Below, piece after piece: positions 15,612-25,011 of a DNA stretch of 64,000 bases (the stretch's first letter is position 1; each line of letters starts with the position of its first letter). Source of the stretch: Vulcanimicrobium winogradskyi (GTDB lineage Bacteria > Vulcanimicrobiota > Vulcanimicrobiia > Vulcanimicrobiales > Vulcanimicrobiaceae); the NCBI GenBank assembly GCA_003134965.1, contig PLDA01000001.1, forward strand, positions 256,372 to 320,371, in the 5' to 3' direction. The translations under genes were made by a program, and so were the position numbers. Below the pieces are notes generated by a model. That model made no database searches. It saw only the letters and a list, made by a program, of their open reading frames with translations, and was not told where the DNA came from.

Positions 15612-16918
15612 TACAGCGATCCCACCGGTCCCATCGCTTCCAGCCGCTTCTTGAGATCGCTCAGGAAGCCGCTCGCGACGGCTCCGTCGACGACGCGGTG
15701 GTCGAGTGACATGCAGACGTTCATCATCGAACGAATCGCGATCGAGTCGTCGTCGCGTACGACCGGGCGCTTCACGACCGCTTCGCTCGTGACGATCCCC
15801 GCTTGGCCGGGGACCAGAATCGGCGCGCTCAAGATCGAGCCGTTGGCGCCGGTGTTGTTCACGGTGAACGTCCCGGCGGCGAGATCGTCGGCGCCGAGCC
15901 GCCCTCGGCGCGCTTTGTCGATCAGCTCCCCGGCCGCGAGCGCGATCCCCTTGATCGAGAGCTTGTCGGCGTTGCGGATCACCGGCACGATCAGGTTGCC
16001 GTCGGCCGCGATCGCGATCCCGACGTTCACCTCAGGGTGGACGCGGATCCCCTCCTCGGTGAACGACGAGTTCATCAGCGGAAACGTCACGAGCGACTCG
16101 ACGACGGCCCGGATGAAGAACGGCAGCAGCGTCAGTTTGACGCCGTACGCCTTCTCGAACGCGTCCTTCTCACGGGCGCGCCATTTCCAGACGTTGCTGA
16201 CGTCGACTTCGGTCATCGTCCAAGCGTGCGGGGCGGTGCGTTTCGAGTCGACCATGCGCTGCGCGATGATCCGGCGCGCCTGTGTCAGCGGGATCAGTTC
16301 GCCCGGGCGGGCACCCGCATACGACGGCTTCGCGCGGGTCGCGACAGCCGCCGTAGACGGCGGCGCAACGGCTCCTGCAACGGCGGGAGCCGCGACCCCC
16401 GCGCTCGGAGCGGCCTTTGCGGCCGACAGAATGTCGTTCGCGGTGATGCGGCCGTGATCGCCCGTACCGTCGACGCGCGCCAGGTCGATGCCGTGCTCGC
16501 GCGCGAGGCGCCGAACGGCCGGCGAGACGCGCACGCCGTTCGCGCCGGTATTCGAGGTGCCGTTCGCTCCAGTAACCGACGCGCCGTTCGCCGGTGCGGC
16601 CGCCGGTGCGATGATCGGCGCGGCGGCGGCGACCTGTTCGGAGGGCGAGCCGCTGCCGACGGGCGCGGGCGTCTCGGCCCCGACCTCGTCGATGATCGCG
16701 ATCGGCGTTCCGGTCGGAACGGTCTCACCTTCCTTGACGATGAGCTCGCGGATCACGCCGGTGACCGGTGCAGGCACCTCGGCGTTGACTTTGTCGGTCG
16801 ATATCTCGACGAACGCTTCGTACTTCTCGACGCTGTCGCCGGGCTTCTTGAGCCACTGCGCGACGGTCCCTTCGGTAACCGTCTCGCCCAGCTGCGGCAT
16901 CGTGATCGTGGTGGCCAT
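15611..16918 (-). CDS. Dihydrolipoyl acyltransferase (E2) of a 2-oxoacid dehydrogenase complex
   Basis: A 435-residue E2. One N-terminal lipoyl domain carries the lipoylated Lys43 in EISTDKVNAE. An Ala/Pro/Asn-rich linker and a peripheral subunit-binding domain follow (VRVSPAVRRLAREHGIDLARV). The catalytic domain ends with the active-site SLDHRVVDGAVASGFL. The ATG overlaps the E1-beta stop as TGATG. E1-beta and E1-alpha are directly upstream, in the order typical of branched-chain 2-oxoacid dehydrogenase. Pyruvate or acetoin cannot be excluded. No E3 is in the window. Confidence 0.9.
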   Translation of the reverse strand: MATTITMPQLGETVTEGTVAQWLKKPGDSVEKYEAFVEISTDKVNAEVPAPVTGVIRELIVKEGETVPTGTPIAIIDEVGAETPAPVGSGSPSEQVAAAAPIIAPAAAPANGASVTGANGTSNTGANGVRVSPAVRRLAREHGIDLARVDGTGDHGRITANDILSAAKAAPSAGVAAPAVAGAVAPPSTAAVATRAKPSYAGARPGELIPLTQARRIIAQRMVDSKRTAPHAWTMTEVDVSNVWKWRAREKDAFEKAYGVKLTLLPFFIRAVVESLVTFPLMNSSFTEEGIRVHPEVNVGIAIAADGNLIVPVIRNADKLSIKGIALAAGELIDKARRGRLGADDLAAGTFTVNNTGANGSILSAPILVPGQAGIVTSEAVVKRPVVRDDDSIAIRSMMNVCMSLDHRVVDGAVASGFLSDLKKRLEAMGPVGSL

Positions 16919-17931
16919 CAGAATTTCGCCATGTCGCGCATCGCTTGGACCATCTCGTCGGTCGAGATCAAAAACTCTTCCTCGAGCGGGAGCGCGTAGC
17001 CCATCGCCGGTACGTCGGGGCCGGCGAGGCGGCGAACCGGCGCGTCGAGATCGAAGAGCGCCTCCTCGGCGACCATCGCGCTGATCTCGGCGCCGATCCC
17101 GCCGAACTTGTTGTCTTCGTGGATGATGAGCAGCTTGCGCGTCTTGCGCACTGAATCGAGGATCGTGGTCTTGTCCATCGGGCGGATCGAGCGCAAGTCG
17201 ATCACCTCGACCGAGACGCCGTCGCTTTCGAGGCGGTTCGCCGCGTCGAGCGCCTGGTGCGCGTTGTATCCGTACGACACGACGGTCACGTCGGTGCCGG
17301 CTTTCTTCACGTCCGCTTTGCCGATCGGGATCGTGTAGTAGCCGCCCGGGACCTCGCCCTTCACGCTGCGGTACGTCTTCTTGTGCTCGAGGAAGAGCAC
17401 CGGATCCGGGCACTCGATCGCGGCGTTGAGCAGTCCCTTGATGTCGGCCGGCGTCGAGGGCGCCAGAATCGTCAATCCGGGGACGTGATAGAACAGCGCT
17501 TCGATCGAGACCGAGTGCGAGAGGGCGCCGCGCACGCCGCCGCCGTACGGCGTGCGGATCACCATCGGACAGGTGTAGTCGCCGTTCGAGCGATAGCGCG
17601 TCTTCGCGGCTTCGCCGACGATCTGGTTGAACGCGGGATAGATGAAGTCGGCGAACTGGATCTCGGCGATCGGCCGCAGCCCTTCCATCGCCATCCCGAT
17701 CGCGACGCCGACGATCGACGCCTCGGCGAGCGGCGTGTCGACGATGCGCTCCGGGCCAAACTCTTCCAGAAAGCCCTTGGTGATGAGGAAGACGTTGCCG
17801 CGGGCGCCGACGTCTTCGCCCATGATGAGGACGCGGTCGTCGCGCACCAGCGCGTCGTGCAGCGTCGTGCGCACGGCTTCGACGTTGGTCATCACCGTCG
17901 TCCCGGTCTGCTGCTGCGTGGTTGCCGTCAC
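16918..17931 (-). CDS. 2-oxoacid dehydrogenase E1 component, beta subunit
   Basis: A 337-residue transketolase-like beta subunit. Landmarks are VLIMGEDVGARGNVF, RIVDTPLAEASIVGVAIGMA, PIAEIQFADFIYPAFNQI, PMVIRTPYGGGVRG, and SIEALFYHVPGL. The C-terminal domain has VEVIDLRSIRPMD and IHEDNKFGGIGAEI. The GTG at 17931 overlaps the E1-alpha stop as GTGA; a later ATG would drop 14 residues. It pairs with E1-alpha to decarboxylate the 2-oxoacid and load the acyl group on E2 lipoyl-lysine. Confidence 0.9.
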   Translation of the reverse strand: MTATTQQQTGTTVMTNVEAVRTTLHDALVRDDRVLIMGEDVGARGNVFLITKGFLEEFGPERIVDTPLAEASIVGVAIGMAMEGLRPIAEIQFADFIYPAFNQIVGEAAKTRYRSNGDYTCPMVIRTPYGGGVRGALSHSVSIEALFYHVPGLTILAPSTPADIKGLLNAAIECPDPVLFLEHKKTYRSVKGEVPGGYYTIPIGKADVKKAGTDVTVVSYGYNAHQALDAANRLESDGVSVEVIDLRSIRPMDKTTILDSVRKTRKLLIIHEDNKFGGIGAEISAMVAEEALFDLDAPVRRLAGPDVPAMGYALPLEEEFLISTDEMVQAMRDMAKF

Positions 17932-18968
17932 GACTCGAACTCCTGCCACGGGCGATAATCCCCCGCGACGACGTTGGTGTAGAGGCTCTCGGTGGTCGGA
18001 TAAGGTTGCGCTTCCGCGGCGTCGGTCGCGTCGTTGGTTTCGCGGAGCACATCCTGCTTGAGCTGTCGTGCGCGTGCTTCGTCGATGACGCCGGCCTCGA
18101 TCAAGACCTGCTCGAAGCGCGGGACGGGGTCGAGCTTGCGGTGTTCCTCGATCGTCTCGCGCGAGCGGTAGGTCCGATCGTCGTCGTCGGTCGAGTGCGA
18201 GAGGAAGCGGTAGCACTTTGCCTCGACGATCGACGGGCCGCCGCCGCCGCGCGCTCGCTCGAGCGCCTCGTGCACGGCGATGAAGGCGGCGATCGGGCTG
18301 AAGCCGTCGCAAACGGCTCCGGGCAGGCCGTAGGCCGGCGCCTTGTCGGCGACGTTGGCGACCTTCATCTGCATCTCTTGGGGGGTCGAGATCGCCCACT
18401 CGTTGTTCTCGACCAGGAAGACGATCGGGAGTGCGTGGACCGCGGCGTAGTTGACCGATTCGTGCCACTCGCCTTGCGAGGTTGCGCCTTCACCGGTCGC
18501 GCAGAGGACGGCCCGGCCCGCTTCGCGGCGATACTTGAAGGCGGCCGCGACGCCGACCGCGTGCGTGCAGTGCCCGGCGATGATCGAGGAGATCGAGAGC
18601 ACGCCGAGGTCGTGGTTCGTATAGTGGTTCGGGAACTGCCGCCCCATCGAGCGGTCCGTCACCCGGGCGAAGAGCGACGAGAGGATCTCGAACGCCGTCA
18701 TGCCGACGCCGAGGGCGAGTCCGAGATCGCGATAGTAGGGAACCAAGACGTCCGCGCCCCGCTTGAACGCCATCGCGGCTCCGGCCTGGACCGCTTCGTG
18801 CCCCTCAGAGCCGAGTGCGAACGGGATCTTTCCCTGGCGGTTGAGCTGGAAACCACGGTTGTCGAGCTGGCGCTGCAGCAGCATGTTCCGGAGCATCGCG
18901 ACGAGTTGCTCGTCGCTCAGCCCCGCCCGGTCGAGCTCCCGCCCGCGGGTGGCCGTGGTTTTCGGCAT
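17928..18968 (-). CDS. 2-oxoacid dehydrogenase E1 component, alpha subunit
   Basis: A 346-residue ThDP-binding alpha subunit. The ThDP motif spans ATGEGATSQGEWHESVNYAA with the downstream Asn in ENNEWAIS. PYYRDLGLALGVGMTA and SIIAGHCTHAVGVAAA are characteristic of branched-chain E1-alpha rather than pyruvate E1. The loop YRSRETIEEHRKLDP is also typical. It is the first gene of the complex and has the longest upstream intergenic space in this area (18969-19235), which should hold the operon promoter. Confidence 0.88.
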   Translation of the reverse strand: MPKTTATRGRELDRAGLSDEQLVAMLRNMLLQRQLDNRGFQLNRQGKIPFALGSEGHEAVQAGAAMAFKRGADVLVPYYRDLGLALGVGMTAFEILSSLFARVTDRSMGRQFPNHYTNHDLGVLSISSIIAGHCTHAVGVAAAFKYRREAGRAVLCATGEGATSQGEWHESVNYAAVHALPIVFLVENNEWAISTPQEMQMKVANVADKAPAYGLPGAVCDGFSPIAAFIAVHEALERARGGGGPSIVEAKCYRFLSHSTDDDDRTYRSRETIEEHRKLDPVPRFEQVLIEAGVIDEARARQLKQDVLRETNDATDAAEAQPYPTTESLYTNVVAGDYRPWQEFES

Positions 18969-19235
18969 CCTGTCGATCCCCTAGACCTCTGAGAAGTGAG
19001 AACCGCGGTTACTCGCGCGCGGGTGCCCGCGACTCCTGCGACGTGCTCGGCGGAGGGGCTCCGGCCCGACGGCGACGCGGGCAAGGCGGTCACATTCGGA
19101 CAATCGGGACCGACCGTACCAAGGAAACGGCGGACGGGTTTCCAAGGTGCATCGTCCGGGCGGTCGGCTTCTCTCTTGTGCCGCTCGCCGTGCGACCGGG
19201 TCCGCACATCCTCCAGTCCTTCAGGTAGAGGAGTT

Positions 19236-20957
19236 ATGCGAATGGGCATTTTGCCCGCCATCCGTCATCGGTCATCGCACCTTGTGCTGCGCCTCGCCGG
19301 CGGCGCGATGATCGCCCTTCTCGCCGCAGGCTGCTCGGGCGGCGGCGGCAGCAGCCCCGCGACGCCGGCGACAACGCAGCAGCAGCCCAACAAGGGCACC
19401 GCGAGCGTGACGTTCACGATGAAGTGGAACGACACGACACAGTCGGTCCGCCGCAGTCCGCGCTACGTCCCGGCGACGGCGCGCAGCGTTTCGGTCACGG
19501 TCAACGGCGGGACGCCGCAGTACCTGAACGCGCCGGCCACGACGATCGTGATCGACGCGCCGGTCGGCACCGACACGTTTGTCTTCCAGACGTACGACGA
19601 TCAGAACGGTCAGGGCAACGTCCTGAGCCGCGCCTCGGTGACGAAAGCGATCGTCCTCGGCGCCGCCAACACCGTCGCGGCGGTGCTGAACGGCGTGGTC
19701 AGCTCGGTAACGATCTCGCTCAGCAATCCCGCGCCCAACGCAGGGGTTCCCGCGACGGTCAACGTCAACGTCACCGCCAGGGACGCCGACGGTAACACGA
19801 TCGTCGGCCCCGGCGACTACAGCGTGCCGATCCACCTGGCGGTCAACGATTCGACGAACAGCGGGACGCTCTCGCTTTCGACGACGACCATTCCGAACTC
19901 GTCCACGACGACGACGCTGACCTACAACGGCGGGACGCTGAACAGCGGCCTGCCCGGCGGTCCGACCGCGACGGTCGTCGCCAACGGAACCGGCATCAGC
20001 TCGGTGTCGACGGCCTTTACGCCGACACCGACGTTCTACCAGTTCTCGATTCCGGTCGCTGCGAACCGCCCGCAGTGGATCGCGGCCGGCAGCGACGGCA
20101 ACATGTGGTTTACCGAGAACCCGGGCGGCAAGGTAGCGCGGATCACGCCGGCGGGCGTGGTCACCGAGTTCACCGTGCCGACCGCGAACGCGCAGCCGCA
20201 GATGATCGTCGGTGCGTCGGACGGCAACCTGTGGTTCACCGAGTTCTCGACGACGCCGCCGCCCGGCACGAGCAAGATCGCGAAGGTCACGACGACGGGC
20301 ACGTTTACCGAGTTCTCGACACTGTTCGCGCCGCCGCCGCCCGACAATCCGCTCGGGCTGGTCGACCGGCTCGACGGCAACATCTGGTACGTCGCCAACG
20401 GCAGCAGCCGTGTCGGCTTCCAGGGGATCAGCTCGGGGGTCGCAGGCGAGACGAGCATCCCGACTGCAAACTCTGGACCGTTCGGGATCGCGACCGCGCC
20501 CGACAACAACCTGTACTACACGGAATCCGCCACCGACAAGATCGGCCGGATCGCCGATCTGTTCACGGCGCAGTCCGAGATCAGCCTGACCGCCGGGACG
20601 GTCCCCGAATCGATCGTCCGCGGCCCCGACGGCAACCTTTGGTTCGCCGAGTTCGGCAGCAACAAGATCGGCCGGCTCTCGCCGAACTCGTTCTCGGTGA
20701 CGGGCGAGTTCCCGACGCTCACCCCGAACTCAGGGCCGACCGGCATCACGGTCGGTCAAGACGGGGCCCTGTGGTTCACCGAGACCGGTCTCGATAAGAT
20801 CGGCCGGATAACGACCGGCGGCACGGTCACCGAGTACACCTCGCCGATTAGCGGACTCGGCCTGCGGGGGATCGCGGTCGCGCCTGACGGCTCGCTCTGG
20901 TTCGCCGAACCGGGCACCGGCCTCAATCCGGGCCGCATCGGAAAGCTGGTGTACTGA
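19236..20957 (+). CDS. Lipoprotein with seven-bladed virginiamycin-B-lyase-like propeller, catalytic His absent
   Basis: A 573-residue lipoprotein. The signal sequence ends in the lipobox LLAAGC, a Ser/Gly/Thr linker follows, then about 200 residues of beta-sandwich-like sequence. The C-terminal half has seven repeats of the Vgb/NHL type (DGNMWFTE, DGNLWFTE, DGNIWYVA, DNNLYYTE, DGNLWFAE, DGALWFTE, DGSLWFAE). The propeller contains no histidine, whereas Vgb lyase needs catalytic His, so antibiotic lyase activity is unlikely. A GAGGAG sits 2 bases before ATG 19236 and 8 before ATG 19242; the latter may be the true start. The following lipoprotein overlaps or lies close downstream. Confidence 0.8.
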   Translation: MRMGILPAIRHRSSHLVLRLAGGAMIALLAAGCSGGGGSSPATPATTQQQPNKGTASVTFTMKWNDTTQSVRRSPRYVPATARSVSVTVNGGTPQYLNAPATTIVIDAPVGTDTFVFQTYDDQNGQGNVLSRASVTKAIVLGAANTVAAVLNGVVSSVTISLSNPAPNAGVPATVNVNVTARDADGNTIVGPGDYSVPIHLAVNDSTNSGTLSLSTTTIPNSSTTTTLTYNGGTLNSGLPGGPTATVVANGTGISSVSTAFTPTPTFYQFSIPVAANRPQWIAAGSDGNMWFTENPGGKVARITPAGVVTEFTVPTANAQPQMIVGASDGNLWFTEFSTTPPPGTSKIAKVTTTGTFTEFSTLFAPPPPDNPLGLVDRLDGNIWYVANGSSRVGFQGISSGVAGETSIPTANSGPFGIATAPDNNLYYTESATDKIGRIADLFTAQSEISLTAGTVPESIVRGPDGNLWFAEFGSNKIGRLSPNSFSVTGEFPTLTPNSGPTGITVGQDGALWFTETGLDKIGRITTGGTVTEYTSPISGLGLRGIAVAPDGSLWFAEPGTGLNPGRIGKLVY

Positions 20958-20983
20958 TGCGCACGAACAGAGAGGTTGTGTCC

Positions 20984-21508
20984 ATGCGCGTACGCAGCGG
21001 ATTCGCCGCGCTCACGGTCGCTGCGGCGGTCTTGGTCGCGGGCTGCAACGGCGGCAGCACGAGCGCGCCCACGATCACCACGGGCATCGCGACGCCCACG
21101 CCGACCCCGACCCCGGTCGTGACTCCGACGCCGACGCCGGTGCCGACCGCGACGCCGACGCCCACGCCGACACCGTCGCCCACACCGACGCCCGTCCCCG
21201 CCGCGATCGGTGGGAGCGCAGTCTCGCTCTCGCTCACGGCAGCCGGTACGAGCGCGCAGTTCACCGTCACCGAGAACAGCTACTCAGGCCCGCTCACCGC
21301 GGCCAACGGCAGCCCCTCGTGCGCGGGGATCGCGACGTTCTCTCCGGCCGCCGGGACCGGTCCCAGCGCGACGTTCACCGTCACGGCGGTAGCCGCCGGT
21401 ACGTGTACGATCGTCGTCACCGACAACCACGGCGGCTCCGTCGGGGTGAACGTCTCGGTCACGACGACGACCGGAACGATCAGCGGCATTCGGCGCAGTC
21501 AGCACTGA
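20984..21508 (+). CDS. Lipoprotein with Thr-Pro repeat stalk
   Basis: A 174-residue lipoprotein: signal peptide MRVRSGFAALTVAAAVLVAGC with lipobox VAGC, a stalk of about 40 residues dominated by Thr-Pro pairs (21085-21200), and a C-terminal beta-rich domain ending VGVNVSVTTTTG. The ATG at 20984 has a well-placed GAGAGG; an upstream ATG at 20957 would overlap the preceding stop. The stalk is probably an extended cell-wall or periplasm spacer. It shares an operon with the propeller lipoprotein and is followed by a strong terminator. Confidence 0.7.
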   Translation: MRVRSGFAALTVAAAVLVAGCNGGSTSAPTITTGIATPTPTPTPVVTPTPTPVPTATPTPTPTPSPTPTPVPAAIGGSAVSLSLTAAGTSAQFTVTENSYSGPLTAANGSPSCAGIATFSPAAGTGPSATFTVTAVAAGTCTIVVTDNHGGSVGVNVSVTTTTGTISGIRRSQH

Positions 21509-21534
21509 CGCGCTGATCCACCCGCACTCAGAGA

Positions 21535-21568
21535 AAGGCCCGTCGCGACTCCGGTCGCGACGGGCCTT
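21535..21568 (+). terminator. Strong 15-bp hairpin terminator after the lipoprotein pair
   Basis: AAGGCCCGTCGCGAC at 21535-21549 pairs perfectly with GTCGCGACGGGCCTT at 21554-21568 around a TCCG loop. There is little T-tract. The convergent SRPBCC gene ends at 21592, so the hairpin may serve both directions. Confidence 0.85.
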
Positions 21569-21591
21569 CGTCTGTCCGTGACGAGTGGTGG

Positions 21592-22038
21592 CTAAACCGG
21601 CGCGGGCGGCGACGTCGCGGCGCGGAGCGCAAGCCGCTGCGCCATATCGGCGATGAACGGCTCGAGACGTCGCCGCACGAGCCAGCCCATCCCGGGGACG
21701 AGCGGCTCGAAGTGCGCTTGCCACCGAATCGCCGTTCCCCCGTCCGGTGTCGACTGGAGCGTCACATCGGCGCGGTAGTCGCGCACGGGCAGCCCGGAGA
21801 GCAACTGGTATGCCAGCCAATGCGGCGGCTCGAATGCGACCACGCATTCGCGCGTCACATTCTTGCCGTACGTGAAACGGCGAATCGCACCGACGCCGTC
21901 GGGTGGCGGCGAGCCCTCGCGTTCGAGTTCGGCCGAGGCGAACGGCGTCCACTCCGGCCAGCCGCGTGCGTCGGCGAGCAGCCCCCAGACGCGGTCGACC
22001 GGCGCGGAGGATCGCGCCGAGACGTCGATCTTCGGCAC
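21592..22038 (-). CDS. SRPBCC (START-like) family protein
   Basis: A 148-residue SRPBCC/polyketide-cyclase-type protein. The N-terminus SARSSAPVDRVWGLLADARGWPEWTPFASAEL is the hallmark of this ligand-binding fold, and a C-terminal helix PFIADMAQRLAL closes the cavity. The ligand is unknown. The GTG start is 2 bases from the acyl-CoA ligase stop, so the two are co-transcribed, hinting at a hydrophobic ligand. Confidence 0.8.
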   Translation of the reverse strand: MPKIDVSARSSAPVDRVWGLLADARGWPEWTPFASAELEREGSPPPDGVGAIRRFTYGKNVTRECVVAFEPPHWLAYQLLSGLPVRDYRADVTLQSTPDGGTAIRWQAHFEPLVPGMGWLVRRRLEPFIADMAQRLALRAATSPPAPV

Positions 22039-22039
22039 G

Positions 22040-23701
22040 TTAGGCCGTAACGATCTTGGCGGCGTTCTCCAGGCCGAGCGTGGCGATCGACTCCTCGCGC
22101 ATCTTGTACTTCTGGACCTTGCCGCTCACCGTCATCGGCCAGCCTTCGACGAACATCACGTAGCGCGGGATCTTGTAGTGCGCGATCTTGCCCTTGCAGT
22201 ACTCGCGCACGTCCTCGGCGGAGAGCGCCGCGCCGTCGTGCACGATCACCCAGGCGCACAGCTCCTCACCGTAGCGCTCGTCGGGGACGCCGACCACCTG
22301 CACGTCCTTGATCGCCGGGTGCGTGTAGAGGAACTCCTCGACTTCGCGGGGGTAGACGTTCTCGCCGCCGCGGATCACCATGTCCTTGATGCGCCCGCTG
22401 ATGTTGACGTAGCCGTCGCCGTCCATCGAGGCGATGTCGCCGGTGTGCATGTAGCGCGCGGCGTCGATCGCGCCCGCCGTCGCCTCCGCGTTCTCCCAGT
22501 AGCCGAGCATCACGCTGTAACCGCGCGTGCACAGCTCGCCCGGCGTTTCGCGTGGGACGATCCGGCCGTCGCCGTCGACGATCTTCACCTCGATGTGCGG
22601 GTGGACGCGGCCGACCGTCGCGGTGCGCTTCTCGAGCGGGTCGTCGGTCATCGTCTGCGTCGAGACCGGCGAGGTCTCGGTCATCCCGTAGCAGATGGTG
22701 ACCTCCGGCATGTGCATCTCGCTCTGCACGCGTTTCATCACCTCGACCGGACAGGGCGAGCCGGCCATGATCCCGGTGCGCAGCGTCGAGAGGTCGTACG
22801 TTTTGAAATTCGGCAGCGCGAGCGCCGCGATGAACATCGTCGGTACGCCGTAGAACGACGTACACTTCTCGGCGACCACGGCCGCCAGCGAGAGTTCGGG
22901 ATCGAAGGTCCAATTCGGGATGACGATCGCCGCGCCGTGCGTCGTGCACGCCAGGTTCCCGAGCACCATCCCGAAGCAGTGGTAGAACGGCACCGGGATG
23001 CAGACGCGATCGGCCTCGGTGTAGCGGCAACCTTCGCCGATGAAGAACCCGTTGTTGAGGATGTTGTGGTGCGAGAGGGTCGCGCCCTTCGGGAAGCCGG
23101 TAGTCCCCGACGTGTACTGGATGTTGATCGGCTCGTCGAACTGGCAGCGCGCCTTGCGCTCCGCGAGCGCCGCGTCGTCGACCTCGCCCGCGCAGGCGAC
23201 GTAGTCGTCCCAGCCGGTCTCGCCTTCGTCGGGCTCGGTAGCGCCGACGATCACCACTTCCCGAAGCGTGGGCAGCGAGGCGCGCACCTCGCGCACCATC
23301 ACGAGGTACTCGCTGGTCTTGTAGCGGTCGAGCAAAACGAGGGTGCTGACGCCGCTCTGGCGCAGCGCGTACTCGAGTTCCGAGAGCCGGTAGGCGGGGT
23401 TCACGTTCACCAGGACCGCGCCGATCTTCGCGGTGGCGTACTGCACGAGTACCCACTCGAGCGAGTTCGGCGACCAGATCCCGACCCGCTCGCCGTGCTT
23501 GACGCCGGCGGCGAGGAACGCCTTCGCCAGCCGGTCGGTCTCGGCGGCGAACTGCGTGTAGGTCAGCCGGCGGTTCTGGTGGACCGCGACGACCGCATCA
23601 CTGTTCGGAAAGCGTCGCGCGATGCGGTCCAGGTTGTCGCCGACCGTCTCCCCGAGGAGCGGAACGGGGCTGGCACCGTGAGCGTAGGACGGAAGCGCCA
23701 T
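22040..23701 (-). CDS. AMP-forming acyl-CoA ligase (medium/long chain or aryl)
   Basis: A 553-residue ANL-superfamily ligase. The ATP P-loop is YTSGTTGFPKGATLSHHN; others are CYGMTETSPVS, YMHTGDIASMDGDGYVNISGRIKDMVIRGGENVYPREVEEFL, and the C-terminal catalytic Lys in VSGKVQKYKMRE. Architecture and FYHCFGMVLGNLACTTHGA resemble FadD-like fatty-acyl-CoA synthetases of the AMP-binding type used in degradation. ATG at 23701. The chain length is not readable. Confidence 0.85.
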   Translation of the reverse strand: MALPSYAHGASPVPLLGETVGDNLDRIARRFPNSDAVVAVHQNRRLTYTQFAAETDRLAKAFLAAGVKHGERVGIWSPNSLEWVLVQYATAKIGAVLVNVNPAYRLSELEYALRQSGVSTLVLLDRYKTSEYLVMVREVRASLPTLREVVIVGATEPDEGETGWDDYVACAGEVDDAALAERKARCQFDEPINIQYTSGTTGFPKGATLSHHNILNNGFFIGEGCRYTEADRVCIPVPFYHCFGMVLGNLACTTHGAAIVIPNWTFDPELSLAAVVAEKCTSFYGVPTMFIAALALPNFKTYDLSTLRTGIMAGSPCPVEVMKRVQSEMHMPEVTICYGMTETSPVSTQTMTDDPLEKRTATVGRVHPHIEVKIVDGDGRIVPRETPGELCTRGYSVMLGYWENAEATAGAIDAARYMHTGDIASMDGDGYVNISGRIKDMVIRGGENVYPREVEEFLYTHPAIKDVQVVGVPDERYGEELCAWVIVHDGAALSAEDVREYCKGKIAHYKIPRYVMFVEGWPMTVSGKVQKYKMREESIATLGLENAAKIVTA

Positions 23702-23743
23702 CGATGAATGTCACGGCATGGGCACGCCGAACCCCTGCCGACG

Positions 23744-24898
23744 ATGACCCCAACCACCGCCCTGCACGATGACTTGGTCGCGACCCGCCGGCGGCTGCAC
23801 GCGCAGCCCGAGCTCTCGATGGTGGAGCACGAGACCGCCGCGTACGTCGCGGAGCAGCTGCACGGCCTTGCCCTCGACGAGGTGCGCACAGGGATCGGGA
23901 TCACCGGGGTGCTGGGGACGCTCAAAGGCGGCGAGCCGGGTCCGGTGACGCTGCTGCGTGCCGACATGGACGCGCTGCCGATCACCGAGGTCGTCGACGT
24001 CCCGTACAAGTCGACCCGGCCCGGGGTGATGCACGCCTGCGGACACGACGGGCACGTCGCAATTCTCCTTGCGGCGGCGCGCACGCTCGCCGCGCGCCGC
24101 GCCGAGGTGCCGGGGACGCTCGTCTTCTGTTTTCAGCCCGGTGAAGAAGGGCACGCCGGCGCGAAGAAGATGATGGACGACGGCGCGCTCGAGAACCCGC
24201 ACGTCGACCGCACCTTCGCGCTGCATCTCTTCAGCGGGCTCGACGTCGGAAAGATCGGCGTGCGCGACGGCGCGTTCTTCGCCTCGGCAGACGAGTTCGA
24301 CCTGACGATCCGCGGCAAGGGTGGACACGGCGCGATGCCGCAGCTCGCGGTCGATCCGGTCGCGGCCGGCGCCTATGTCGTGACCATGCTGCAGACGATC
24401 GTCTCGCGCGAGATCGCGCCGAAAGACCCGGCGGTCGTCACGGTCGGCCAATTCGTGAGCGGCACGACCTTCAATGTCATCCCCGACGAAGCGAAGATGA
24501 AGGGAACCGTGCGCGCGTTCGATGCCGAAGTGCGCAAGTCGATGCCGGAGCGGATGCGCCGCATCCTCGAAGGTCTGTCGACGGCGCTGCGCTTCGACTA
24601 TGATTTCGACTACCACTGGTCGTATCCGCCGACCGTCAACTCGCGCGAGATGAACGACGTCGTCCGCGAAGTCGGCCGGCGCGAGCTCGGCGCGCAGAAC
24701 GTCGTCGAGCACGACATCGTGATGTGGGCGGAGGACATGTCGTTCATGCAAGAAGTGCGCCCGGGCGCGTACTTCATCGTTGGCGCACGCGGCGGCCTCG
24801 AGACCTCGTTCCCGCATCACAACGCGCGGTTCGACATCGACGAGCGCGCGCTCGACATCGGATACCGGATGATGACCGCGCTTGGCCTCGTCGGCTGA
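23744..24898 (+). CDS. M20 family amidohydrolase (N-acyl-amino-acid/hippurate hydrolase type)
   Basis: A 384-residue M20D metallopeptidase. Metal sites are in LLRADMDALPI, MHACGHDGHVAILLAAA, FQPGEEGHAGAKKMMDDG (catalytic Glu pair) and the C-terminal SFPHHNARFDIDE. The dimerisation domain has GKGGHGAMPQLAVDPV. Such enzymes cut N-acyl or N-acetyl amino acids, hippurate or IAA conjugates. The ATG at 23744 gives a standard N-terminus; an ATG at 23708 would add 12 residues. It diverges from the acyl-CoA ligase. Confidence 0.87.
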   Translation: MTPTTALHDDLVATRRRLHAQPELSMVEHETAAYVAEQLHGLALDEVRTGIGITGVLGTLKGGEPGPVTLLRADMDALPITEVVDVPYKSTRPGVMHACGHDGHVAILLAAARTLAARRAEVPGTLVFCFQPGEEGHAGAKKMMDDGALENPHVDRTFALHLFSGLDVGKIGVRDGAFFASADEFDLTIRGKGGHGAMPQLAVDPVAAGAYVVTMLQTIVSREIAPKDPAVVTVGQFVSGTTFNVIPDEAKMKGTVRAFDAEVRKSMPERMRRILEGLSTALRFDYDFDYHWSYPPTVNSREMNDVVREVGRRELGAQNVVEHDIVMWAEDMSFMQEVRPGAYFIVGARGGLETSFPHHNARFDIDERALDIGYRMMTALGLVG

Positions 24899-24909
24899 CC
24901 ATCCTTCAA

Positions 24910-24945
24910 TTGTCAACCTGACCCTCGACAGGCTCAGCAAGCTCC
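24910..24945. repeat. Degenerate copy of the dispersed TTCGACA-GCTCAGG repeat
   Basis: TGACCCTCGACAGGCTCAG at about 24920-24938 matches the element seen at 6.98-7.03 kb, just downstream of the M20 gene. No strong hairpin is visible in this copy. Confidence 0.5.
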
Positions 24946-25011
24946 CATCCTGGCCTCGAACCTTTCCCAGCCGGCGAGCGTACCGTCGGTATAACCTAAC
25001 GAGGAGCAATC

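Noticed and set aside
18969..19235. Riboswitch in the gap before the lipoprotein gene
   Set aside because: I could not match conserved cores of c-di-GMP, cobalamin, glycine or c-di-AMP classes; only a GC-rich leader and a ribosome site are visible.
19236..20957. Streptogramin resistance gene (vgb)
   Set aside because: No histidine in the propeller and the protein is a lipoprotein with an extra N-terminal domain.
21085..21200. CRISPR-like array in the Thr-Pro region
   Set aside because: The repeat is a six-base codon pair inside a coding frame with no spacers.
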